Below are positions 55,401-64,000 of a DNA stretch of 64,000 nt, piece after piece. How positions within the stretch are numbered: the stretch's first letter is position 1; every line of letters starts with the position of its first letter. Under the pieces are notes generated by a model. The model ran no database searches. It saw only the letters and a program-made list of their open reading frames with translations, and had not been told where the DNA came from. The DNA comes from Girardinichthys multiradiatus (lineage: Eukaryota > Chordata > Actinopteri > Cyprinodontiformes > Goodeidae), in the NCBI RefSeq assembly GCF_021462225.1, contig NC_061804.1, positions 43,897,975 through 43,961,974 of the forward strand, written 5' to 3'. The position numbers and the translations under genes are program-made.

Positions 55401-56427
55401 TAAACAATCAGTGGCTTCCTATACATCAGTTGTAAAACACACAGTAAAAATCTGGAATCAGTGTAGGAGGGCTTTTAAGAGAACAGAGTTATTGCTGGCT
55501 GCTAAAGTATTAAATAATCACATCTTTGCCCCCTCTTTGATAGACTCAGCTTTCAATGCTTGGGGTCTAAAAGGAATAAAGTAATTTTATGATCTCTGTG
55601 TAGATAATATTTTTGCCTCTTTTGAACAGTTGGTACAGAAATTTGATATTCAAAAATCACACTTCTTCAGGTACTTGCAATTGAGACATTTTGTAATGTC
55701 AAACTCTGGGTGTTTTCCTCTATGTCCTTCCACTTCTCTTGTGGATAATATTCTGGAATGGAAGCCTCACACAAAACGTTCCATGAGCAGAGTTTATACA
55801 TTGCTCAGTTCATATAATGACACCAATTTGGACTTTTTGAAATACAGGTGAGAGATGGACTTGGAGGAATCCAAATCGGATTCCGTTTGGCAAAAGGTTG
55901 TTTTAAAATATTAATTCTTCCTCAATATATCTGAGGCATGCAATAGTCCAATTCAAGGTGGTACATCGTCTGCATTGGTCCAAGGACAAAGTGTGCAAGT
56001 TTGGAAAGGACGTGGATCCAACTCGTGATTGATGTAAACAATCTCGAGCTACACTTTTACATACGTTCTGGACTTGTCCAAGGTTGCATGGGTATCTATC
56101 TCTGACATTTTCTCAGGAATATTTGGACGAACTGTGCATCCGTCACCATTCATCTCTCTTTTCGGGGTGGCCCCAGCAGATGTTTCCCTCAGCAAACATC
56201 AGGAGACTATGTTAGCTTTCTGCATTTTATTGGCCAGGAGACTCATTCTTTGTAGATGGAAGGATCCACATCCTCTGGTATATGGACACTGGTTAAGAGA
56301 GGTCATGTCTCACATTCATTTGGAGAAGATTAGATATACGGTCAGGGGATCTGTTACAAAATTCTGTGATATTTGGCAACCATTTATATCATATATTGAA
56401 GAAATTTCTGCAGAAAAATTTGTGTAA
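52446..56427 (+). pseudogene. Tx1/L1 ORF2 (endonuclease and reverse transcriptase)
   Basis: Endonuclease blocks: NCVSWNVKLINGP and IIVFLQETHVQAAD (catalytic glutamate), 52490-52600; after stops, SAQSIKSFLKTYGVVDVWR, HKTYSRIDCFLLDKW and VISDHGPL (52930-53150). Polymerase: SSHRPVSLLNTNVKILTKI (53705-53765), DQRGFLENCQSFFNIRRL, then, across the pogo-like insert, RGTRQGCPLSPRLFAIAIEP (54905-54965). Motif C (YADD) is absent: IEPFAI is followed within a few residues by KENYLPLLVDLRKDIARW, a later thumb region, so roughly 100 codons are deleted. The C-terminal part runs through 56427 with several stops (for example 55291, 55582, 55849). Confidence 0.85.
54029..54843 (+). mobile_element. Pogo-like DNA transposon remnant (815 bp) inside LINE
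   Basis: Perfect 13-base inverted ends ccgtaaattccgg (54029-54041) and ccggaatttacgg (54831-54843), with further pairing of ataagccgc inside. Flanked by TA at 54027-54028 and TT at 54844-54845. Removing the element with one flank restores the LINE reading KLIYTSPMAA, which shows a TA target. The interior keeps a short acidic reading (LRLFNSDAEEEDFDGF, about 54390-54440) like the acidic tail of pogo-type transposases; the rest of the transposase is missing. The family is inferred from ends and tail. Confidence 0.8.
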
Positions 56428-56639
56428 TGGTCAAATGATGGTTGTATCATTTCTGCACAAACCTGAATTAGGCTTTGGCTGTCTTATGAGTACAAGATGG
56501 ATACATTTTGGAGAAATAGATCCGGTGTAGGACGGGTGGGTTGGGAGGGAGTTCTGTGGTGTTTGTGTTCTTGTTATTGTTTCTGTGCTGTTTATATTAA
56601 AATAATAGAAAGACGTTGGAAAAAAAAAAAAAACATAAA

Positions 56640-59510
56640 ATTCTCTTTTTTCTTAGCTTGGTTTGGATGGATACAGGTCTCCAACATTAGCACTGAACTT
56701 CACTCAAACGAAATGATTTGAATTTACCAGAAATGAATAAAACTGCATCAAATTTACTGAATTAAATCAGGTTTAATTGAACTGGGTCCCAGGCCAGAAA
56801 AAAACTGTTTCTTTAGCCTTACTACAAGTTGCACGTTCTTTAATACCAGTGAAAAATAGTTTTGTGCTCCTTCCTCTGAAATATCAGGGCTGACCAACAG
56901 AAACATGGTGCTGAATACACTTATTTTCTATAGCTGCTTAATCTCTTTAAGGGTCACAGTAAACAGTCCAAATCCAGCAGCTGGGACAAAGGAAGAATAA
57001 GTCTCCAGTTCATCACAAACACACAAGAAAAAACACATGCACAGATTTGAGGGCTCTTAAGAATCTTTTAAATGTTTTTAAGCAGTTTGAGAAAAGTTGA
57101 GAAAATCACCACCTTTACACAGACATTCACAAGTGTTAGTCAAATTTAAAAATAACTCTAAATCTAAATCTGCCGGGAGTGGGAAGAATTTTGCACTTAA
57201 TTGTAGGTGTGGTGGGGGATGAGCTCACTGAAAGCTGAAAAGAAATACCTTTATAAAATCATTTATTAAGCTGGAGTGAAAACATTGAAAAGCATATGAG
57301 AAGTTTCAGAGATTTCCCCAACAGATCTGTAGAGTTAAGTAAATCACAACCAAAGTAAACAATAAAATGTATTTTTTAGGAATGAGCCATTTAGGTTATT
57401 ATGACATAACATAGCCTGTAGTTCACTGTTTGTTAACGTAGATCTGTGTTTTTTTCAAACAAACGTAATAAACAAAGACATACCTTTTTTTAACTAACAT
57501 TATTCATTACATTCAGCAAGCTGACGTCTTTATTCGACTCCCTTGTTGAAAGTACACTAGCTTTCCTGCATTGAGGACCCCAACTGTGAGGGACCTCATT
57601 TACCCAAAGATTTAAGGTCTGTCGGTGTCTCATAGGTAAATGTTTTCACAAGTAAAACAGTTTTTATTCTTTAAACAGCAAATTATCATGTTATATTTAA
57701 TGTTTACCCCTAGCACTAGAAAAAATCTGCTAAAATGACTAAGGACCTAAAGGCTTGTTCCTAAATAAAGTTACAAGCCTTTAGATTAACAAGAATTTAG
57801 ATTTAGCTCTGGACAGTAAATAATACCGGGCCCCTCCTTTTACTAAAATTACTGTTGTTGAATCAACAAATTTAGATTCCATGCTTCTGAAAGAAATCAT
57901 CACACATCCACAGATGTCACTTTTTTCAAGAAGCATAAGGAGCCGTGACAGCTTGGCAACCATTTTTCGATCAAAGCACTGAGTTTGTGAAGAGTTTAAG
58001 GCCCTGGAGGTCAATAAACATCCTGAGGGTCTCCAAGTCTGAAAGCCAGTGAAGTGTTGGTTGTCTACACTATATAGTCAACTTTCTTTACATCTAAATG
58101 GAAAGACATTCAGACATTCATTTATTATTGTCACTTATTATTGTTTTATTTCCACAAGGCAGAAAAGACAATTAAGAACAGTTATAACCTTTTATTAATG
58201 TGTTCATAATACCTTCTACTTTGGCCACATTTATTAAACATAATTCCAAATAATGTATTACTTGCTATTGCCTGCAACAATATCAGAACTTTCAAAGATA
58301 AATTAAAATACTGAACAAAAACTGGACAGTCGGTGATTAAATCTAAACTGTCTGCAAATTGAGAAAACTGATTGGAATTAATATAGGCCAAATCTCATTT
58401 CCTAGTGTTGCACACACAGCTACCCCCACCTGGGAAATAGTCCTTACTGATGTATGTAACAAAAAATACCTGTATGCGTTTTTCAGGTTTTAAGTTTTGA
58501 TATTTCAAGAGCACACAGACACCTCCAGAGGTGGCCCCAGGGCAGAATGCCTGTTTGTTTGCACAGTGTTTTCTGGACCAAATGTACCTTTCAACCAGAT
58601 GCAGAGCTAGTATCACATTGCAGAAGGGGCAGGGACTTGTAGTGACCCATTATAGCTGTTTGGCTATTTCACTTGTTAACAATTCACATTACTGATCTGA
58701 TCTGGATCTGAGCTGTATTTGGTCGCTGCCAAAAAGGGCCTGAATGAACGGCTTTAGCTTTAAAAGTTAAAAGAACACAATTTGAACCATCAAAATATGA
58801 AATAGAATCATAGATCAACAAAGAGACTCAATTTGCTTTGTAAACAGCCAGATATTACGTACGTACAAATCCAACATTAGACACTACGGATTGACAGCCT
58901 GTATGACACAGCTGATCAATTAGTAGCATTAATAACTGGCAACGGAGACCGAAGGACAAACTGGAGAGAGTGTGGATTAGGATGAGTTGTGCAGCACAAT
59001 TTGCGCTATTTTAGCACGATGGACTTTGCTGTGGCTTTATCATTAAACAGCCAACCGCTGATAATCTAGCACAACTGCCGACAGGCTATTTCAGCACAAT
59101 GGTCACATTACTGCTTAATCTTATTTCAGAAACGCTCTGATCTGGACTGATATTTCCCTGTTTTTTACACTTACTGTATATCCTTACAAATACAGCAGTA
59201 TGAGACCAACTTTGCGACTTAATTTTTTTTGGGGGGTTTTTCGCCATCAGTCTGGTGGTTGGCGGCATGGGCCCCTTCATAACATTGGGCCCAGAGCAGC
59301 CGCACCCTCTGCCCCACCACGGGCTCCGCTACATCTTGCAGCTAAGTTAGGAACTCTCTGAGAGGCCATGACCCATCTGGCTGGGACGTACTATGTGTAC
59401 TGTCTTCCATCCTGTAAATTTTACTAATGGCTCAGTAGTTAGTGGCTCATAAATGAGTGACCACTGCCTTTAACTTTCTACTTTTTCCATAACATAGAAA
59501 ACACTTCATC
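56640..59510. other. No gene seen
   Basis: AT-rich sequence. Minus-strand frames at 57781-58014, 58182-58391 and 58395-58616 are open for 70-77 codons but match nothing known. A G-run occurs at 59231-59237. Confidence 0.4.
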
Positions 59511-59514
59511 GTTT

Positions 59515-59680
59515 TTGTGTGTATGCTCTGTCTTCTCCAACCCCCAGTCATGATGGTTGCTAACATTGACTTGAAGGTTTCTCCCTACTAAAGGTGAATT
59601 CTCCTATCTACTTTCACTACAAGAAACTACAAGACACATAGATACTGACAGATAGTTGAATGCTGCTCCCCATAAAGTTG
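59515..59680 (+). repeat. Degraded L2-tailed repeat fragment
   Basis: cttctccaacccccagtca, aggtttctccctactaaagg and gaattctcctatctactttcactac parallel the core of the copies at 15290-15400 and 20610-20710 with many substitutions, so this is an older member. Confidence 0.5.
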
Positions 59681-60194
59681 GAGCAAATTATTTTTAACCT
59701 TTTAACATGAAATGATTGTGACAATATGATTTATTCTTGACAGATAAAGTGTACATCTTATTAAAATAACTACTAGATACTAAAAATCAAAGTTGTCTTG
59801 GAGAGAAAGGGCTGGATTGGTATGTGTTGTTTTTTTTTTTTTTCAAATATACATGCCTCAAAAAGTAGGAAATAGGGAGAGAGGAGGGAATACTTGTGGC
59901 AATGGTTAGAGAGCCAGGCCTCAAACCCGTGTCAGCTGCGTCAAGGACTGCATCCGAACATGGGCTGCGCACTTTAGCCCTGCAAAACTGCCCTGATGGT
60001 ATGTTATTTGGCTTCTCTACAACCATAAAATGTAAATACATCAATGTAGACTATATGTAAATCTGCTTAAAAGAGCGGTAACTATTTTTGGCACCAAGTA
60101 CATTAATGATGAATTCTAATACAGTAGCTTTTCCTTTATAAATGGCTGTTAATAATAATAATTTAGACTTTATTGATCTTACAATGGAGAAATT
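59681..60194. other. No gene; one repeat-like patch
   Basis: 59895-59995 (gagagccaggcctcaaacccg ... gggctgcgcactttagccc) resembles a tRNA-like block of a teleost repeat. 60140-60190 has a taataataataattt run and ctttattgatcttacaatggag next to the Rex3 3' tail. Confidence 0.35.
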
Positions 60195-62125
60195 ATCTCG
60201 TACTCGAACTCGTCATTTTCTGCTTATCCGGGACCGGGTTGCAGGGGCAGCACACTCAGCAGAGACGCCCAGACGTCCCTCTCTCCAGACACCTCCTCCA
60301 GCTCCTCCGGGGGGAGCCCAAGGCGTTCCCAGGCCAGCCGAGAGCCGAGAGACATAGTCCCTCCAGCGTGTCCTGGGCCATCCCCTGAGCCTCCTCCGGT
60401 GGAACACCTCCCGAGGAAGGCGTCCAGGAGGCATCCGGTATAGATGCCTGAGCCACCTCAACTGGCTCCTCTCGATGTGGAGGAGCAGCGGCTCTACTCC
60501 GAGCCCCTCCCGGATGGCCGAGCTCCTCACCCTATCTCTAAGTGAGTGCCAGGCCACCCTACGGGGGAAGCTCATTTCAGCCACTTGTATCCGGGATCTC
60601 GTTCTTTCGGTCATGGGGCAGAGAACGAAAGAACGAAAAGTTCATGGCCATAGGTGAGGGTAGGAACATAGACCGACCGGTAAATTGAGAGCTTTGCTTT
60701 TCGGCTCAGCTCTCTCTTCACCACAACGGACCGGCACAGCGCCCCCATTACTGTGGCAGCCGCACCGATCCGTCTGTCGATCTCCCGCTCCATTCTTCCC
60801 TCACTCGTGAACAAGACTCCGAGATACTTAAACTCCTCCACTTGAGGCAGGAACTCCTCTCCAACCTGAAGGGGACAAGCCACCCTTTTCTCCGCCAGGC
60901 GTTCCCCGCAGACCCTCACTATGCGCTTGGGCCTGCCAAGTCTGTCCGGCTTTCTCCTCCTCCAGCGGATCCAACTCACCACCAGGTGGTGATCAGTGGA
61001 CAGCTCAGCCCCTCTCTTCACCCGAGTGTCCAAAACATGCGGCCGAAGGTCTGATGATACGACAACAAGATCATCGACCTCCTGCCTAGGGTGTCCTGGT
61101 GCCAAGTGCACTGATGGACACCCTTATGTTTGAACATGGTGTTCGTTATGGACAATCCGTGACTAGCACAGAAGTCCAATAACAAAACACCACTCGGATT
61201 CAGATCGGGGAGGCCATTCCTCCCGATCACGCCTCTCCAGGTGTCACTGTCATTCCCCACGTGGGCGTTGAAGTCCCCCAGCAGAATAATGGCATCCCCG
61301 GGAGGGGCACTATCCAGCATCCCCGACAGGGACGCCAAGAAGGCCAGGTACTCTGCACTACCACTCGGCCCGTAGGCTGAAATGATAGTCAGAGACCTCT
61401 CCCCAACCCGAAGACGCAGGGATACGACCCTCACATCCACTGGGGTATACCCCAACACGAGACGGCTGAGCTGGGGGGCAACAAGCAAACCCACACCAGC
61501 CCGCCGCCTTTCCCCGTGGGCCACTCCAGAGTAGAAGAGAGTCCAACCCCTCTCAAGGAGATGGGTTCACGAGCCCATCACGAGCTGTGTGTAGAGGCGA
61601 GCTCGACTATTTCTAGTCGATATCTCTCAACCTCCTGCACAAGCTCAGGCTCCTTCCCTCCCAGCAAGGTGACATTCCACGTCCCTAGAGCCAGCATAAG
61701 CATCCGGGTATTGGGCCGTTGAGGTCTCCACCTTCGTCCGCCACCCAATCCTCTTTGCACCGGTCCCTCACGGTTCCCCCTGCAGGTGGTGGGCCCACTG
61801 GGGGATGGCCTCGCGTCTCTCATTCGGGCTTGGCCCGGCCGGGTCCCGCGAGGAGCAACCCGGCCACCAGGCGCTCTCCGACGAGTCCCGACCCCAGGCC
61901 TGGCTCCAGCGTGGGACCCTGGCTCCGCTGTACCAGGCGACGTCACGTGCCTCGATATTTTGGTCCTCATGAGGGATTCTTGAACCACTCTTTGTCTGAC
62001 CCATCACCTAGAGCCTGTTTGCCATGGGAGACCCTACCAGGGGCATTTAGGCCCCAGACAACATAGCCTCTAGGATCATTTGAGCACTCAAACCCCTCCA
62101 CCACGTTAAGGTGGCGGTTCAAGGA
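60195..62125 (-). mobile_element. Rex3: Rex3 LINE with polymerase deleted
   Basis: Both ends are present: the 3' tail (tcgtactcgaactcgtc, 60198-60215) and the 5' region (GTWNVTLLGGKEPELVQEVE at about 61610-61690; the 5' UTR to 62125). The endonuclease is nearly complete ([20 protein letters not shown], 61460-61520; [15 protein letters not shown], 61245-61290; [18 protein letters not shown], 61070-61125; STDHHLVVSWIRWRRRKP). At 60893 the text passes from ERLAE straight into KRVACPLQVG, joining the endonuclease end to the polymerase thumb and deleting about 1450 bases with all catalytic polymerase motifs. The C-terminus follows (SRKAKLSIYRSVYVPTLTYG; ERSQLRWLRHLYRMPPGRLP). It also has a short duplication of cagagaacgaaagaacg near 60617. 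Confidence 0.92.
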
Positions 62126-62127
62126 GG

Positions 62128-62332
62128 GGTGGAGAAATTATCCTCTGCATTTAACCCATCCTTTAGGAAGCAGTGGGCTGCCATTGTGCGGTGCCCGGGG
62201 AGCATTCAGGGGCTAAGGGTCTTGCTCAGGGACCCAAAGTGGCCGGCTGTGGTATTCGAACCAGGGTACTAGTTTTCTCTCCAGGACGCAAATTCCCTGC
62301 TCTCTAACAACTAGTCCACCACTCCCGATGTT
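62128..62332. repeat. Common teleost interspersed repeat
   Basis: tcctctgcatttaacccatcc, gcagtgggctgccattgtgc, ggggagcattcaggggc and cttgctcagggaccc are a recognisable conserved block found across teleost genomes. It ends with ctagtccaccactccc. It lies between the 5' end of Rex3 and an L2 fragment. Confidence 0.6.
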
Positions 62333-62334
62333 GT

Positions 62335-63092
62335 GCTTCTGTGTACCACTGCAGCTCATGATGGGTCTGCATACAGACTGGAAGTAGATCAGCTCAGCAT
62401 GCTCAAGACAGTGGAGATGATGGTGGGCGCCCTGTGAACGCCCCCCACACTGACTCCTCTCACCATCCTCATGTCCCTGCGTCTACTGTAGATCACTTCC
62501 AGTTCCTAGGAACTACCCTTTGTTGGGACCCGTGTCACACGTAGAATCTGTTCAGAAAAAGGCCCACCTATTCACTCTGTCCTGTGTTCATCCATCACTC
62601 TGTGGTTTGGCTCATCCACAAAATGGGACAGGTCCAAACGGCAATTAACAATTAAGTCTGCATAGAGGGTCATAGGGCCAGACCGTTCTTCTATCCAGGA
62701 CTTATACAGGTCAGGAAAAAAGGTAGCTAACATCTCTGCAGCCCCCACACACTCTGGACACAAACTTTTTAGACTTTTTACCTTCAGGTTGGTGGAAAAC
62801 TGTCTGCTAAAACCAGCCGCCACAGAGACAGTTTCTTCCCCCAGGCTGTTTCTGTGATGAACACTTGTCACAATGCCCAGATTGATAGCATGCATATTTG
62901 CACTAATTCAACCTTGTTTTCCTGTTTTGTTAAAGCACTGGATAAATACATATTAAACAAAAAACATGTATCTTTTATTTTCTATTATTATACATTTATA
63001 TTTAAAATGTCTTATCTGAGAGCAGAGTGGAACCAAAATCAAACTTATTATTTGTGTCCGCAAACTTGATGAATAAAGCTGATTCTGATAAC
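62335..63092 (+). mobile_element. CR1/L2-type LINE, C-terminus and 3' tail
   Basis: Worn coding sequence for the end of ORF2 (LSMLKTVEMMVGAL near 62395; CVHPSLCGLAHPQNGTGPN near 62580-62640, comparable to WFGSSTKQDRSRL of the fragment at 5046; LLSRTYTGQEK at about 62690), followed by a 3' UTR and the ending gatgaataaagctgattctg. Several stops and a gap near 62520. It is the same family type as the minus-strand fragment at 5046-6290 but represents mainly the 3' part. Confidence 0.7.
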
Positions 63093-64000
63093 ATAAACAT
63101 TTTATGTATTTAACAGCATTTTTACCATGACAAACTAGAAAAACATCTTCATTTAGCCTAATGTATAGTGTATAGATACTTGTGTATAGTGTATAGTTAA
63201 ATGTAAAATATTTATTATTGTGTGGTCTGTGTTGGGCTTCATGGGAAGAGCCTTATCTCTTTGAACAAAAGCCCAATAGACAACTCCTGAATCAGTATCA
63301 GCAAACTCCCTTCCATCAACAGAATTGTATATGAGGAAACCACAGAGCATCTTCAGTGACTCCCACCACCAGACACGCTTTTTTTTAATGTGGAAAGAGC
63401 AAAATGCAGCTCAAAAAAACAAAGCTGATGTAAAAGGACCAAATTTTCTGACCCAAAACTGTGACTATGAAAATATCCAGCTCCTTTTTGTGGTGTGGTG
63501 CAAAAAGCTGTTCTTACTTTTAATTTAAATTTAAATTTACAAATATGTTTGATGTAAATGGGCTTTTTCTGTTCAGCAAAAGCTCTTTTATACGACAAGC
63601 CACAATTTTCACATTTACACCTAAATTGTTTCTTAATTCTCTACATATGTATGTATTTTTCTCCAACAGTGACATACTGACAGAAAATGCAGAGAACATT
63701 TAACATTTATTTTTGAAATCTGCCTTCAAAACCAGATGGACTAAGCTGAACATCTACCTCCACCCTGCCCTTTAGTGCCTCTTAGCCCCATTACTTCCCT
63801 ATATGAAAAGCCGTTCTCTGTCTGTAACCCATTATTGCGAGATAAGGTAAACCATTCCAAGGTGCTGCTGTATTACATGTTTCTACTCTGGTTTCCAAAA
63901 ATATCAGCTCTGATTAAAAGTACTCAGTGGATTTTGTTTACTGAAATAAAAAAAGGAAGTAAATAAATTAAAATGGGAGATGAGACAGCAACACCAAAGA
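63093..64000. other. No gene seen
   Basis: AT-rich. A small direct repeat gtatagtgtatag occurs at 63165-63200. A minus-strand frame at 63153-63350 (MLCGFLIYNSVDGREFADT) looks somewhat protein-like but is not recognised. Confidence 0.35.

Larger units (their letters stand above)
50350..56632 (+). mobile_element. Tx1/L1-type LINE, nearly full length, ruined
   Basis: About 6.3 kb with a 5' region, ORF1, ORF2 and a poly-A stretch (56620-56632). It carries two foreign inserts: an LTR-like segment between ORF1 and ORF2 (about 51590-52160) and a pogo-like element inside the polymerase (54029-54843). Numerous stops and shifts affect both ORFs. The motif spelling (SWNVKLINGP, SRIDCFLLD, RGTRQGCPLSPRLFAIAIEP, LPKFLYLFQSMP) is that of fish Tx1-like L1 elements. 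Confidence 0.88.

Overview
This window looks like intronic and intergenic DNA of a teleost fish. The sequence is AT-rich and carries no bacterial-type gene packing. It is built from transposable elements typical of ray-finned fish: Rex3 (RTE-clade) LINEs, CR1/L2/Rex1-type LINEs, a Tx1/L1-type LINE, several Tc1-like DNA transposons, L2-tailed interspersed repeats and LTR elements. The family calls rest on protein motifs and remembered repeat families; no database search was possible.

Only one host gene exon is well supported. It lies on the minus strand at 12479-12711 and encodes the second half of the first Ig domain of an IgLON-type cell-adhesion protein (NEGR1/LSAMP/NTM/OPCML/IGLON5 group), with good splice sites on both sides. 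IgLON genes have very long introns, so most of the window is probably intron of this gene, with the upstream exon to the right and the next exon to the left.

Layout. 1-2.4 kb: broken retroelement integrase, a dispersed repeat and an env-like ORF. 4.6-6.3 kb (minus): a Tx1/L1 reverse-transcriptase fragment fused to a CR1/L2 fragment. 6.7-11.45 kb (plus): a Rex1/L2 5' end, a Rex3 endonuclease piece, a Tc1 piece, then a Rex3 copy holding the longest open reading frame of the window. 12.5 kb: host exon. 13.4-21 kb: small Rex3 remnants, two L2-tailed repeats and a 3-kb L2 LINE. 23.7-28.4 kb: one Tc1 element interrupted by another, then an internally deleted third. 28.9-30.7 kb: a GC-rich gag-like repeat split by a solo LTR. 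32.5-35.2 kb: L2-tailed repeat and an inverted Rex3 joined to a Tc1 piece. 35.26-43.45 kb: an endogenous retrovirus with a 5' LTR, a tRNA-Tyr-type primer binding site, gag, integrase and env remnants, itself inserted inside a Tc1 copy and carrying a nested Tc1 and a LINE tail. 46.1-47.8 kb: another Tc1. 48.4 kb: second solo LTR. 50.35-56.6 kb: a nearly full-length but ruined Tx1/L1 with a pogo-like insert. 60.2-63.1 kb: Rex3 and L2 remnants.

Every transposase, polymerase and retroviral gene seen here is damaged or internally deleted. The closest to intact are the 320-codon Tc1 transposase at 36763-37725 and the 497-codon Rex3 polymerase ORF at 9688-11181. I saw no evidence of a new multi-gene system. 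The unusual content is structural: nested insertions with readable target duplications, and a Rex3-Tc1 chimera present at two sites.
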